Assembly (NCBI GenBank): GCA_964353355.1
Contig: CAYGVT010000134.1
Location: 1 to 64,000 of the forward strand
DNA: 64,000 nucleotides
Source of the DNA: CAYGVT01 sp964353355
GTDB lineage: Archaea; Thermoplasmatota; DTKX01; GCA-020343715
Reading direction: 5' to 3'
The notes below the pieces were generated by a model. That model worked only from the letters and a program-made list of their open reading frames with translations. It made no database searches and was not told where the DNA came from. This document shows, piece after piece, positions 15,798-25,250 of this stretch (position 1 is its first letter; the number at the start of each line of letters is the position of its first letter). Both the position numbers and the translations under genes were made by a program.

Positions 15798-18728
15798 TCA
15801 CGCCCTCTTGAGCTCGACGACGAACCTGCTGCCACGGGACGCGTCGCCTTGCACGCGGTCCTCGACCCATATGCGACCTCCGGACTGCCGGACGATCTGG
15901 TCGCACAGCGTGAGCCCCAGGCCGAACCCGTGCGCGCTCGCCGGGCGGGAGGAGCCGCGCCTGAAGATGCGGTCCTTCAGCTCGTCAGGGACGCCAGGTC
16001 CGTTGTCGTCGAACAGGAGCTGCACGGACGAGATGGTCGCCGACGCCTTGACCGAGACCTCCAGGATGACCTCGGGCCCCCTGTCGTGCTTGACCGCGTT
16101 GTCGAGGATGTTCGCGAAGACCTCCTGGAGCAGCTCGCCGCCCACTACAGCGATCGGCCCGTCCCCCTGTGGCAGCCGCGGTCTCACGACGCGGTCCGGG
16201 AACGAGCGGACCACGTCCTCCACGGCCTTCGCGAGCAGGGGTCGCGCGTCCACGGGGCCGAGGCGCATCCCCTGCCTGGACAACGTGGATATCCTGTGGA
16301 CCTGTCTGACCAGGGTCGCAATCCTCTTGGCCTGCTTCAGGGCACCGTCGATGTGCTTCGTGGAGCCCGGGTCGCCCTCGCGCAGCCTCACCAGCTCCAT
16401 GGAGGTCATGATGCCCTGGAGGAGGTTGTTGACATCATGCCCGAGCAGGTCGAGGTAGAGCTCCGCATGCCAGCGCTCCTCGACGGCCCGTCGCTCGGCC
16501 TCACGCCGCTCGGTCAGGTGCGTGAGGATGGTCTGCACCAGCCTCTGCCCCCTGACCTCGATGATGCGCGCGCGCACCTCGACCGGCAGCCGCTCCCCCG
16601 AGGCCGTGAGCGCATCCGAGTGGCTCGAGCTGACGCTCAGGGCCCGAGGCGCAGCGGCGGGGACGACCGATTCGCCCGCCTCCAGGCGCGGCGCGCTCAG
16701 GTCGGACATCCGTCTGCTCAGGAGCTCGGACCTCGACCATCCCAGCAGCTCCTCCGCGCGCCAGTTCGCTTCGACGATGGCGCCCGTGCCTGCGTCGGCG
16801 ATGAGCACGGCGTCCTGGGACTCCTCGAAGAGCGAGCGGTACTTCTCCTCCGACGCCCGGGTCGTGGATTCCGCGCGCCTCCGTTCCGACACGTCCTCGA
16901 TGGAGACCAGGATCCTCGCCCAGTCCTCCTCGTGGCCTGGCACGACGGAGAACCGGCGGTGCACCCACCGGAGGTCGCCGCGGCCCGTGAGCATGGGACC
17001 CTCGACATCGAGCAGCGTCTCTCCATCGACCAGGGCGACCAGCGTATCGATGAGCGCCTCCATGGAGACCCGCACGGGCCCCCACCCGCCGTGGGCGGCG
17101 AGCTCGGCCGCCCCTCCGGCCTCCTCCAGGACCAGGAATGCGCGGTTCACCATGGCGAGCCGCATCATCCCGGCCATCCGCTCCAGCTCGTCCGTGTGCG
17201 TCCGCAGCAGGTCCGCGAGCCCGCTGCCGTGCGCGTCCCTCAGGACGATGAGGTGCGCCCGCAGCGCGGACAGGTCCATCTCGGCGAGGGCCACGGGGGA
17301 GCCCTCGAAGATGGTGCGGTGGACGTGCTCGGACTGCATGAGCCCCAGCTCCGCGTGGCGCAGCTCCGTGATGTCCTCGATGGTGAGGAGGCACCGCGAC
17401 CAGGTGGCCTCGTGCCCCTCGGCGATGGTGAACGTCCTCCTCACCACGCGGATGGCGCCCTTGAACGTCGGGAAGGGGCCCTCCACGATGGACCTGTCCT
17501 GGCCCCTCGCCAGCGCGAGGACCTGGTCGATCACCACCTCCGCCAGGGGACCGGCCATGTACGACTCCCTGCCCTCGATGTACGCCTCCAGGGATGGGAC
17601 CTCGAGGAACCTCAGCATCGCCCGATTGACGGCGAGCACCTTGTTCAGGCACATGATGTTGGAGATCTCGCCGGGCCTCGTCCGCAGACGGTGCTCTACC
17701 AGGCCTGGACCGGCGCCCTTGAGCGTGTCCACGTGGCCCTTGACGGGCGACCAGTCCATCTCCATCATCGCTATCGGCGATTCCTCGAAGAGCTGGCGGT
17801 ACCGCTCCTCGGAGGCGATGAGCGTCCGCTCCGCCACCCTCTCTTCGGTGAGGTCCCGAAGGACGATGAGCGCCCGTCCCCAGTCGCGCTCGCGACCGGG
17901 GAAGGGGGTGAGCCGGGCGGTGAACTCCCTGACGGCCCCCGTGAGGCCCGGCAGCTCCACCTCCATATCCCCCGCCGGCCTGTCCTCGGCGACAGCGATG
18001 AGCATCTTGATGAACGCCGCTTGTATCTTGTGGCACAGGATGTCCGTGCGCCGCGCGAGGAGCTCCTCCGGGCCGTCGGCGCCGAGCAGCGAGAGCAGCG
18101 CGCCGTTGATCCCGAGGACACGGGTCCGGTGGGCCGCCTCGACCAGGTCCCCGTCGTGCGTGGAGAGGTGCTTCCCCAGGTCGGCGACGCCGGAGGCCTT
18201 GAGCGCCTCGAGGAGGTCCTTGACCCCCGAGAGGTCCACATCGGCCATACCCCTCGGCGAGGCCTCGAAGAGCGTCTGGTAGCGCGCGTCGGAATCCCTG
18301 AGCGCCTCCTCGACCGCCGTCGCATCGGGGGTCGCGTGCGCCATGAACAGGACGGCCTCGACGCAACCGTCAGGTCCCCTCAGGGGGAGCAGGTGCGCGT
18401 CCCCCGATGCCCGCCCGGTGCTGAAGGGCAGGTGGGCGCCCGCCGCTATCGCGAGCGTCCCCCGCCCCAGCACGTCCCTCGCGTGCGCCGTGATAGTGGC
18501 GAGCGCGCCCGGGGGCAGGACCTCGGAGTGGTCGTGGCCGACCAGCTCGCCCCTGGGACGCCCCACGGATGCGCAGAACGCCTCGTTCGCCGCGATGACG
18601 GTGCCGCGCGGGTCGAACGCGTAGGCGATGCCGGGGACCGAGCCGAGGTACGCCATGACGTCGTCCAGGTCGAGGCGCACTTCCAGTACCCCGACGGCCA
18701 CCTCCGCCGAATTGTCGACCTGTCCCAT
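15798..18728 (-). CDS. five-PAS sensor histidine kinase, HDxxN type
   Basis: 976 residues, no membrane helix, so a cytosolic sensor. PAS domains lie at about 20-135, 150-290, 300-450, 455-600 and 610-730. The middle three are the variant with inserted helices (FEESPIAMMEMDWSPVKGHV type). The phospho-acceptor box is LYLDLLGHDVNNLLQG with His764, the HDxxN form frequent in archaeal kinases. ATPase boxes are intact: N-box NILDNAVKHD, G1 DDNGPGVP, G2 GFGLGLTLC. No receiver domain and no response-regulator gene is nearby, so the output partner is elsewhere. A TATTAAAG element centred about 32 nt before the ATG suggests a leaderless or very short leader transcript. The ligand is unknown. Confidence 0.9.
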   Translation of the reverse strand: MGQVDNSAEVAVGVLEVRLDLDDVMAYLGSVPGIAYAFDPRGTVIAANEAFCASVGRPRGELVGHDHSEVLPPGALATITAHARDVLGRGTLAIAAGAHLPFSTGRASGDAHLLPLRGPDGCVEAVLFMAHATPDATAVEEALRDSDARYQTLFEASPRGMADVDLSGVKDLLEALKASGVADLGKHLSTHDGDLVEAAHRTRVLGINGALLSLLGADGPEELLARRTDILCHKIQAAFIKMLIAVAEDRPAGDMEVELPGLTGAVREFTARLTPFPGRERDWGRALIVLRDLTEERVAERTLIASEERYRQLFEESPIAMMEMDWSPVKGHVDTLKGAGPGLVEHRLRTRPGEISNIMCLNKVLAVNRAMLRFLEVPSLEAYIEGRESYMAGPLAEVVIDQVLALARGQDRSIVEGPFPTFKGAIRVVRRTFTIAEGHEATWSRCLLTIEDITELRHAELGLMQSEHVHRTIFEGSPVALAEMDLSALRAHLIVLRDAHGSGLADLLRTHTDELERMAGMMRLAMVNRAFLVLEEAGGAAELAAHGGWGPVRVSMEALIDTLVALVDGETLLDVEGPMLTGRGDLRWVHRRFSVVPGHEEDWARILVSIEDVSERRRAESTTRASEEKYRSLFEESQDAVLIADAGTGAIVEANWRAEELLGWSRSELLSRRMSDLSAPRLEAGESVVPAAAPRALSVSSSHSDALTASGERLPVEVRARIIEVRGQRLVQTILTHLTERREAERRAVEERWHAELYLDLLGHDVNNLLQGIMTSMELVRLREGDPGSTKHIDGALKQAKRIATLVRQVHRISTLSRQGMRLGPVDARPLLAKAVEDVVRSFPDRVVRPRLPQGDGPIAVVGGELLQEVFANILDNAVKHDRGPEVILEVSVKASATISSVQLLFDDNGPGVPDELKDRIFRRGSSRPASAHGFGLGLTLCDQIVRQSGGRIWVEDRVQGDASRGSRFVVELKRA

Positions 18729-19058
18729 TGGCCTCGGAGTGCCCGTCGACGAGAGGCTTTAATAGCTTTGGGCTGTGCGTTCAATGACGTGGAAATCAGA
18801 ACGCCCTCCGTGTGACATGATGGCCAGCGCGCGCGTGCGGTGGCCGGACCGTGCCCGGCAATGGATGGTAGGCGGGTCGGTGCGGGACGGTGCGGGACGG
18901 TGCGGGGGGAGGAGCGCGGACCAGGGCGCGATGGGGCGCATGGGCGGAGGGGGCTGGCGAGGTCGGGCGGGGGGCTGCCGGCCCGGGACCGGCATCGGGC
19001 GCCTCCGCCCGCTTGGAGGCGGGAGGGAGTGGCCGTCCCGTGCCGAGGCGCAGCGCCC
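18729..19058. other. intergenic with kinase promoter and a short tandem repeat
   Basis: Contains the kinase promoter element near 18757-18768 and, at 18879-18908, three tandem 10-base units GGTGCGGGAC (the third imperfect). No gene is seen. Confidence 0.45.
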
Positions 19059-19475
19059 TCACGGCGGCGTGGCGGTGTGCTCGACCTCGAGCGTCGGCTC
19101 GCCGCCCTCCTCCACGAGCACCGGGATGGTGACGTCGAGCATGTCGAAGAGGCAGACGCTCGCGTCCGTCACGGGGCAGAAGAAGAGCATGCCCTGGATG
19201 CGGATGCCCGCGCGGCCCTCCTTCCTCGGCTCGATGGGGATGCGCCAGTCGAACGACAGGTCGGGCCGCGTCCAGGGGGGCACGTGGAGGACCCCGTCGT
19301 CCGTGGAAGACACCTCCACCGAGTGCGCCGCGTCGGGGATCCACTTGTGGCCCGGGGGCGGGCGGACGCGCAGGCGCATCTCCCTCGCGCTCGGCGAGAG
19401 CTCCACCGCAGCGCCGCCCTCCATCATCACGTCGTCTCCGTCGAGCACCCTGCTCCCTCCCGGCGCGGCTGCCAT
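19059..19475 (-). CDS. stand-alone DsbD-N-like beta domain, paralogue of the neighbour's C-terminus
   Basis: 138 residues, all beta. It aligns by eye with the last 110 residues of the thioredoxin-NHL protein encoded just upstream: LSPSAREMRLRVRPPPGHKW against LSPRARAVVLRLEPPEGHEW, and FFCPVTDASVC against HFCQRDGGLC. Both keep the same Cys pair (C-x6-7-C), as expected of a DsbD N-terminal-like or NHLRC2 C-terminal beta-sandwich domain. It follows the NHL gene by 27 bases and is almost certainly cotranscribed. The start is uncertain: ATG 19475 gives the longest form, while ATG 19427 has GGAG 8 nt upstream. It may be a redox partner split from, or duplicated out of, the larger protein. Confidence 0.7.
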   Translation of the reverse strand: MAAAPGGSRVLDGDDVMMEGGAAVELSPSAREMRLRVRPPPGHKWIPDAAHSVEVSSTDDGVLHVPPWTRPDLSFDWRIPIEPRKEGRAGIRIQGMLFFCPVTDASVCLFDMLDVTIPVLVEEGGEPTLEVEHTATPP

Positions 19476-19502
19476 GGGCGTCCGTGCATAATAGACCCAC
19501 CG

Positions 19503-21386
19503 TCACTCGGTCGGTGCGAGCCTGTGGATGGCCACGGGCTCGTCCTCGCCCCCCTCCGCGACCTCCAGGGGGAGCTCCAGCTCCACGGAGTCGATGCGGC
19601 ACAGCCCCCCGTCCCTCTGGCAGAAGTGCACGAGGGCGGTCGCCCTCAGCGAGGAGCGGCCCGTCCCCGACACCTCGAGGGGCACACGGACCGCGAACGC
19701 GTCCAGGTCGGCCTCGGAGCGGCCCAGGTGGACAGGGCCGTCATCCATGGCATCGACGGCTATCGGGCTCGGCGCCTCGCGGTTCCACTCGTGGCCCTCC
19801 GGGGGCTCGAGCCTGAGCACGACCGCGCGGGCGCGCGGGGACAGGCGCACCGGGGGCAGCCGCACCCTCCTCGCGCGTGGCCCGGCAGGTGCCTTGGCGG
19901 ATGGCCTCGTCCTGGGGGCTGGCATCCGCACCGCGAGCGTCGTGACGGTCTCGGTCGCCGGGTCGTAGACGCGCAGCGCGTGGTTGTTCGTGTCCGCGAT
20001 GTAGAGGCGGCCGCCCAGGAACGCGAGCCCGTTGGGCTCGTTGAGCCGCGCGGCCGCGGCCGGGCCGTCCGCGCGGCCGCGCCCGCCCGTGCCGATGAGG
20101 GTGCGCGCGGTGCGCGCGCGGGGGTCCACGACCCTGACTTTGTGGTTGTAGGTGTCGGCCACGTAGAGCGCTCCGCCGCGCCAGGCGATGCCGATGGGGT
20201 GCTGGAGGCGGGCTCGCGGGTACGGGCCGTCGACGTCGCCGAACTCGAACAGGCCCTCCCCGACGATGGTGCGCACGCGGTCGCCCTCGACCGCGCGCAC
20301 GGCTGACACCTCGGAATCCGCGAAGTAGATGGCGGTGCCGTCGGTCGCGATGCCGGAGGGCTGCGCGAGCGCGGCCTGCCTCCGGGGTCCATCGATGATG
20401 TCCTCGGCGCCCGAGCCCGCCCACCGCTCGGCCTCGAGGGTGGGAAGGTGCATGCGCCAGATGGTGTGCGTCCCGGCCATGGCGATGTAGAGGTGTTCGC
20501 CAAGGATGACGAGGTCCCACGGGGAGCTGATGGCGGCCGCCGTCCCACGCCCGCCCGATGCCCGGCCGCCCTGCTCGCCTGTCCCCAGCACGGTCGTGAC
20601 GGTGCGCGCGCGAAGGTCGGCCCTGCGCACGAGGTGGTTCTCGGTGTCCGCGATGTAGAGCGCGTCCTTGCCGGGGTCGTACGCGAGACCCTGCGGGCGG
20701 AAGAAGGACGCCTCGCCGAAAGTGCCGTCGGCCCTGCCCTGGGCGCCCGAGCCTATGGTATCGACGACCAACCCTTCAGGTGTCATCACCAGCACGCGGT
20801 TGTGGTTCGAGTCCGAAACGAACAGGCGGCCTTCGCGCTCGTCGGCGGCGACCTTGCCGGGGAAGGAGAGGGTCCCGGGGGGAGCGTTGTCCTTCAGGAG
20901 GGCGAACCGCATCCGGTCCTTCTTTATGAGCCCCAGCTCGCCGAAGGCGGCCGAGAGGGAGGCGATGGTGGCGTCGAACATGTCGAAGGCGCCCTCGCCG
21001 GAGCCCTGGCCGGCGACGCTCCCCACCGGGTCGATGAGCACGAACGAGGGCCACGCGCGGATGCCGTAGGCGTGCCAGAGGGCAAATTCGTTGTCCACGA
21101 CGACGGGATGCTCGATGTCGTAGCGCAGGATGGCGGCGGAGATGTTGGCCGCGTCGCGCTCGTTGCCGAACTTGGCCGAGTGGACGCCCACGACCACGAG
21201 CTCGGGGTACTTCTCCTCGAGGCGCCTCAGGTCCGGGACGACGTGCATGCAGTTGATGCAACAGTACGTCCAGAAGTCCAGGAGGACGACGCGGCCCCTG
21301 AGCTCGTCGAGGGTGAGGGCGTGGTCCGTGTTGAGCCACTGCGCGCCCTCGGGGAACTCGACCGCCTCCACCGTCCTGCCGAACAC
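19503..21386 (-). CDS. NHLRC2-like thioredoxin/NHL beta-propeller protein
   Basis: 627 residues. Residues 10-160 are a thioredoxin-like domain with the family-specific WTYCCINCMHV motif (redox Cys in C-I-N-C) and WPSFVLIDPVG. Residues about 175-500 form six NHL blades (LFVSDSNHNRVLV, LYIADTENHLVRR, LYVADTYNHKVRV, LYIADTNNHALRV). A C-terminal beta domain with paired Cys follows. This is the domain order of human NHLRC2 and its prokaryotic relatives. No signal peptide is seen, so cytosolic. The start is GTG 21386; the frame is open further upstream but lacks a start codon. It lies between a b561-like gene and its own C-terminal paralogue on one strand, pointing to a thiol/electron-transfer operon. 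Confidence 0.85.
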   Translation of the reverse strand: MFGRTVEAVEFPEGAQWLNTDHALTLDELRGRVVLLDFWTYCCINCMHVVPDLRRLEEKYPELVVVGVHSAKFGNERDAANISAAILRYDIEHPVVVDNEFALWHAYGIRAWPSFVLIDPVGSVAGQGSGEGAFDMFDATIASLSAAFGELGLIKKDRMRFALLKDNAPPGTLSFPGKVAADEREGRLFVSDSNHNRVLVMTPEGLVVDTIGSGAQGRADGTFGEASFFRPQGLAYDPGKDALYIADTENHLVRRADLRARTVTTVLGTGEQGGRASGGRGTAAAISSPWDLVILGEHLYIAMAGTHTIWRMHLPTLEAERWAGSGAEDIIDGPRRQAALAQPSGIATDGTAIYFADSEVSAVRAVEGDRVRTIVGEGLFEFGDVDGPYPRARLQHPIGIAWRGGALYVADTYNHKVRVVDPRARTARTLIGTGGRGRADGPAAAARLNEPNGLAFLGGRLYIADTNNHALRVYDPATETVTTLAVRMPAPRTRPSAKAPAGPRARRVRLPPVRLSPRARAVVLRLEPPEGHEWNREAPSPIAVDAMDDGPVHLGRSEADLDAFAVRVPLEVSGTGRSSLRATALVHFCQRDGGLCRIDSVELELPLEVAEGGEDEPVAIHRLAPTE

Positions 21387-21495
21387 CCGCCTTCCGAGGA
21401 TGGTCCCGCCTCCGTGCGTGGCCTTGAGCAGGACCGTGCCGGGGGTGATAACACCATCCCCAGAACGGTCTGGGCGCCGGGACGCTTCCGCCGGG

Positions 21496-22056
21496 TCACT
21501 CCAGCGCCCAGCCCGTGATGACGCCCGCGAGCATCACCGCTACGCCCATGAGGCCCAGGGCGAGGTGCCACCACCTGACGGCGACCCTCCTCTTCTTGGC
21601 GGCCCTCCAGACCAAGCCGGAAGCGAGCGGGGGCAGGACGAGCGCGAGCGTCGCGAGCCCGACCCAGGAGTGCGTGAGCCTCAGGTGCGTCCCGGCGTAG
21701 GCCTGGTCGACCATGTAGAACCCCACGGCGATGCCCGCGACCGCGAAGCCCACGCCCGCGATGCCCAGCCACATGTGGGCCTTGAACCAGAGCTTGGCGA
21801 GGCCCTTCGCCGCGGGGATGCCGAGCGGCTCCAGGCGCTTCAGCCACTTGAGCCATAGCGCAAGGTACGACGCTACGAAGAAGAAGGTCGCGAGCGAGAG
21901 GAGCGTGGCGTGGACCGCCCAGTACCGGGGGAGGTTGTCCTCGGCCGCCGCGGGGGTCGCGAGGGCCACGAGGGCCAGGCACGCGCAGAGGGCCATGATG
22001 GCAAGCCGCGTCGATATGGCATGCCCGCTCACGGCGGGGAAGGGGCGCATCCGCAT
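21496..22056 (-). CDS. cytochrome b561-like four-to-five-helix membrane protein
   Basis: 186 residues: a signal-like first helix (IMALCACLALVALATPAAAE), then four membrane helices carrying histidines in WAVHATLL, FKAHMWLG, LTHSWVGL and WWHLALG. The positions match those in the C-terminal membrane domain of the seven-DOMON protein (WPYHATLL, YKAHVAAN, IPHAILG, LAHIWMG), and the shared phrase GFYMV/GIYMV supports common origin. Probably a two-heme b561-type electron carrier. It lies 109 bases upstream of the thioredoxin-NHL gene on the same strand. ATG 22056 is the first start; ATG 22050 is equivalent. Confidence 0.78.
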   Translation of the reverse strand: MRMRPFPAVSGHAISTRLAIMALCACLALVALATPAAAEDNLPRYWAVHATLLSLATFFFVASYLALWLKWLKRLEPLGIPAAKGLAKLWFKAHMWLGIAGVGFAVAGIAVGFYMVDQAYAGTHLRLTHSWVGLATLALVLPPLASGLVWRAAKKRRVAVRWWHLALGLMGVAVMLAGVITGWALE

Positions 22057-22098
22057 CCGATTCGCGGTCGCGGTCTTATCCCTTGCGGTTTTGCTACG

Positions 22099-24618
22099 CT
22101 ACGGCCTCCGCCGGCCCCCGGCCAGCGCCGCCACCCCGGTCAGCGCGACCGCGGCCATCAGGCCGACCACGCCGCCGAGACCGCCGTCCTCCTCCTTCGG
22201 CTTGGTCTTGAAGGTGTAGTCCACGGCCGCCGGCGGGTTCCCCGCCTGGTCCTCGGCCCCGGGCCCCACGGTCACGTGGTACGTCTTGCCCTTCTCGAGG
22301 GGCTCGGTCGGGGTGAAGGTCAGCGTCTTCCCGTCGGCGCTCCAGTTGAACGTCCCTCCGACCTCCGCGCCCCCCTCGAGGGAGAGGTTGAAGGCGTCCT
22401 CGACGGAGGTGCCGTCCATGGGCTCGGAGAACTGGATGACGACGCTCCCCTCCGGGTCGAAGTCCTTGCTCCCGTTCGCGGGCGTCGACTGAGACACCTG
22501 CGGGACCGTCGTGTCGAGGACGATGGTGTCGCTGTATGTCACGGAGGGCAGGCCCACCGCGTCGACGAGCTGGTAGTAGACCGTCTTGGTGCCGTCACCG
22601 GCCGTGAGCGTCCAGTTCCTCGTCGTCGCGGGTGCCTCCCAAGGCTCGTCGCCCCAGGTGGCGTTGTGGCCGTACCTCACCTCGGAGACGCCCGAGTACG
22701 CGTCGGTGTAGTTCAGGTAGAGGGTGACGTTCCTGGACCTGGTGGTCTCCGTCCCGCCCTCGATGGAGATGACGCCCACCGGCGGCGTGAGGTCGACAGA
22801 GATGTTGCGCGCGGTGTCGGGCGATACGAGCCCGGCCGCGTCGATGACCTGGAAGTGCACGGTCCGGTTGCCCTCGCCCGGGAGGAGGTCCCAGGAGGCG
22901 TTCCCCAGGTAGGGGGCCCACGTCACGTCGTCCCACACGCCGTCGTTGCTGAACCGCACCATGAACGGGACGGGACCGGGGCCGGTCCAGTTGAGGGCGG
23001 TCATCTTGTCGGAGAACGTGACGTTGAGGGAGACCGTGGAGGAGCTGGTCCACTCGTCCCCCCTGTTGATGGTGAGCGCGCCGTGCGGCCTCGTGGTGTC
23101 GTAGGCGCACCTGCGCGCTATCGGGAGGAAGGGCGCCTCGATGTGGCCCGCCAGGTCCTCGGCCCGCGTCTGGAACATGTAGAATCCCTCGCGGGCCTCG
23201 GGGGTTACCTTGGTGGTGCCCTCCGCGTCGGTGCCGGAGACGGGGACCACGCCCCACTCCGCGAGGTTGGTCCAAGTACTGAGGTCGGTGCTGTGGGAGT
23301 AAATGATGTGGATGGCGCGGAGGCCGTAGGCGTCGTGGGCCTGCCACTGGAGCTCGGAGGTGCCCTCCGCCATCCAGAAGGGCGCGAGGCCCGTGGGCGC
23401 GGACGTGGGCCGGCCGGTGTCGGCCAGCGCCTCGGTGTAGTAGAAGTTGGTGCGGAACTCGTCTATCACGTAGAACCACACGAGGCGGACGACGCCGGCG
23501 TCGGCCTCGATGTAGGGGGCGTCGTCGAACAGGATGGGAGGGGTCGCTGGGTGCATCATCAGCCCGTCGGACCAGGACGTGCCGTCGTAGTGCCGCGTGT
23601 AGACGTAGCGGTCCAGGCCGTCCCTGTTGATGTAGGCGAGGTAGATGTGCCCGGCCTCCACGTCGAACATGGGGTCCCGCTGCTCGCCGGCGACGCCGTC
23701 CCACCCGACCTCCTCGGGCAGCGACCAGCTGGTGAGGCCTCCCCTGTGGCGGATGTAGATGCGCGAGCCGGTGCCGTCGTCGGCCGAGTAGAGCGCGTAG
23801 GGGACGCCCCCGTCCACCCTCAGCTGCTCCCCCGTCCCGTCCGCCCCGGTCTGGGAGAACACGGTCTCGATCGGGCCCCAGGACCCGTCGGTCGCGCGGC
23901 GGTACTGGACCGTGTAGTCGGCCGAGTACTCCGTCCAGAGCACGTGGACGATGGTGCCGTCCACGGCGATCCTGGCGTTCCCCTTGTAGTCCGGGTCGGT
24001 CTCGTCGCTCAGGATGACCTCGTCGCCCCAGCGGACGCCGTCGAAGTGCCTGTAGTAGACCTCGGACCTGCCGGTCTTGTAGTCGGACCACACCACGTGG
24101 ACGTCGTCCCCCTCCACCGCTATCCAGGGGAGCGACTGGGCCTCGTTGCTGGCGGTGTCGTCGCTGAGCTCGAGCTCCTTGGACCAGCCCCTGACCTGGG
24201 AGTGACTGTAGTAGATGTCCCTGTCGCCGTCCCGCTCGTCCATCCAGACCAGGTGGGCGACGCCGTCGTCCGCGGCGATGCAGGGCACGCCCTGGTAGGT
24301 CGCCTGGTCGGAGTGCGGGGTGAACGGGTTCCCCCACGACGTCCCCGACCGGTGCCGCACGACCACGTCGGTGCCGTTGCGCCCGTCCATCCAGGTGACC
24401 CAGACGTCATCGCCGTCCACGGCGACGACCGGGTCGCCGCCGCCCCAGGCCCAGCCCTTGATGTCGATGGGGTCGGACCAGTCCAGCTGGGGCGACGCCG
24501 CGACGGCGGTCTCGGCCGGCTGGAGCGCGAGCGCGACCATGAGCGCCGCCATGGCGAGCGCGAGGGCGTTCCTGCAGTTCCCGTGCCTCGGAAGGCCAAC
24601 GACCTGAGTGATGTCCAA
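22099..24618 (-). CDS. secreted BNR/propeller and Ig-like surface protein with C-terminal anchor
   Basis: About 839 residues. Signal peptide LALAMAALMVALAL precedes some eight repeats of the type VAVDGDDVWVTWMDGRNG / HLVWMDERDGDRDIYYSH, typical of sialidase-like BNR propellers. Ig-like units with DTT(R/V)P joints follow. At about 705-805 is a Big_5 (SbsA-like) domain with VVIQFSEPMD and TYHVTVGPGAEDQAGN. The tail is GLGGVVGLMAAVALTGVAAL then GGRRRP. TTG 24618 was chosen because GGTGAT lies 4 nt upstream and it places the signal peptide correctly; the frame is open to 24813. No sialidase catalytic residues were identified, so adhesion or structure is more likely than catalysis. Confidence 0.8.
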   Translation of the reverse strand: MDITQVVGLPRHGNCRNALALAMAALMVALALQPAETAVAASPQLDWSDPIDIKGWAWGGGDPVVAVDGDDVWVTWMDGRNGTDVVVRHRSGTSWGNPFTPHSDQATYQGVPCIAADDGVAHLVWMDERDGDRDIYYSHSQVRGWSKELELSDDTASNEAQSLPWIAVEGDDVHVVWSDYKTGRSEVYYRHFDGVRWGDEVILSDETDPDYKGNARIAVDGTIVHVLWTEYSADYTVQYRRATDGSWGPIETVFSQTGADGTGEQLRVDGGVPYALYSADDGTGSRIYIRHRGGLTSWSLPEEVGWDGVAGEQRDPMFDVEAGHIYLAYINRDGLDRYVYTRHYDGTSWSDGLMMHPATPPILFDDAPYIEADAGVVRLVWFYVIDEFRTNFYYTEALADTGRPTSAPTGLAPFWMAEGTSELQWQAHDAYGLRAIHIIYSHSTDLSTWTNLAEWGVVPVSGTDAEGTTKVTPEAREGFYMFQTRAEDLAGHIEAPFLPIARRCAYDTTRPHGALTINRGDEWTSSSTVSLNVTFSDKMTALNWTGPGPVPFMVRFSNDGVWDDVTWAPYLGNASWDLLPGEGNRTVHFQVIDAAGLVSPDTARNISVDLTPPVGVISIEGGTETTRSRNVTLYLNYTDAYSGVSEVRYGHNATWGDEPWEAPATTRNWTLTAGDGTKTVYYQLVDAVGLPSVTYSDTIVLDTTVPQVSQSTPANGSKDFDPEGSVVIQFSEPMDGTSVEDAFNLSLEGGAEVGGTFNWSADGKTLTFTPTEPLEKGKTYHVTVGPGAEDQAGNPPAAVDYTFKTKPKEEDGGLGGVVGLMAAVALTGVAALAGGRRRP

Positions 24619-24830
24619 TCGAATCACCGGATGGGCGCATCGCCTCGCGCCCGCGGCCGCGTATGGGCCCTGGAGTGGCTTGTATGTTTCGACGCGGCTA
24701 TTGGAGGATGCGATGAATGGCCCCCATTTCGTGAGGAAGACCCCATAGTGAGGTCCGTGGCCCTCCGGTGCCGCACGGACCCGAAACAATTTTCCAGTCG
24801 CGCGCCCTTGCACGGGGCGAGGCGAGGGCG

Positions 24831-25184
24831 GTGGGATTCGACCCCGAGGAGTGGCGCGAGTACAGGGCGCGGATGAACAAGCGCATCCTCTCCGAGGACA
24901 GCCGGTCCATCAAGCGGTTCTTCGCGCTTGATTCGGACGTCTACGAGGCTGGGGCGCTGGACGCCAGGACCAAGGAGCTCATGGGGCTGGTGGCGTCTCT
25001 CGTCATGCGGTGCGACGACTGCGTGCGCTACCACGTGGACCGGTGCCTGGAGGAGGGCGCGTCGGCGGCAGAGATGCGGGAGGCGCTCGCCATCGCCCTC
25101 GTCGTGGGGGGGTCCATCACGATACCCCACCTGCGCCGGGCGTTCGAGGCCGTGGACGCGTTCGCGGCCGAGCGGAGGGGATGA
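24831..25184 (+). CDS. AhpD/carboxymuconolactone decarboxylase-like protein
   Basis: About 117 residues with the AhpD-like core: helix ALDARTKELMGLVASLVMRC, the redox motif CDDCVRYH (Cys-x-x-Cys plus the proton-relay His), and a C-terminal helix with EALAIALVVGGSITI. Such proteins reduce peroxiredoxins or act as small disulfide reductases. GTG 24831 (GFDPEEWREY) was preferred; ATG 24873 is the alternative, and the longer frame from 24768 seems too long. It stands alone between two minus-strand genes. Confidence 0.82.
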   Translation: MGFDPEEWREYRARMNKRILSEDSRSIKRFFALDSDVYEAGALDARTKELMGLVASLVMRCDDCVRYHVDRCLEEGASAAEMREALAIALVVGGSITIPHLRRAFEAVDAFAAERRG

Positions 25185-25250
25185 CCGATTGACCGTGGGA
25201 CCTATCGGACGGGCGGTCCGGGAGGGTCGGTGCCTCGTCGGGCTGGAGGC

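Noticed and set aside
14976..18815. 1279-codon open frame opposite the histidine kinase and AlkD-like gene
   Set aside because: Runs antisense across two recognisable genes and the gap between them with no domain; open only because of high GC.
21387..21495. Upstream extension of the thioredoxin-NHL protein (open frame reading GTVLLKATHGGGTILGRR)
   Set aside because: No ATG, GTG or TTG occurs in that stretch before the frame closes, and the thioredoxin domain is complete from GTG 21386.
21910..24876. 988-codon plus-strand frame opposite the propeller/Big_5 gene
   Set aside because: No recognisable domain, begins inside the b561 gene on the other strand, composition typical of antisense GC frames.
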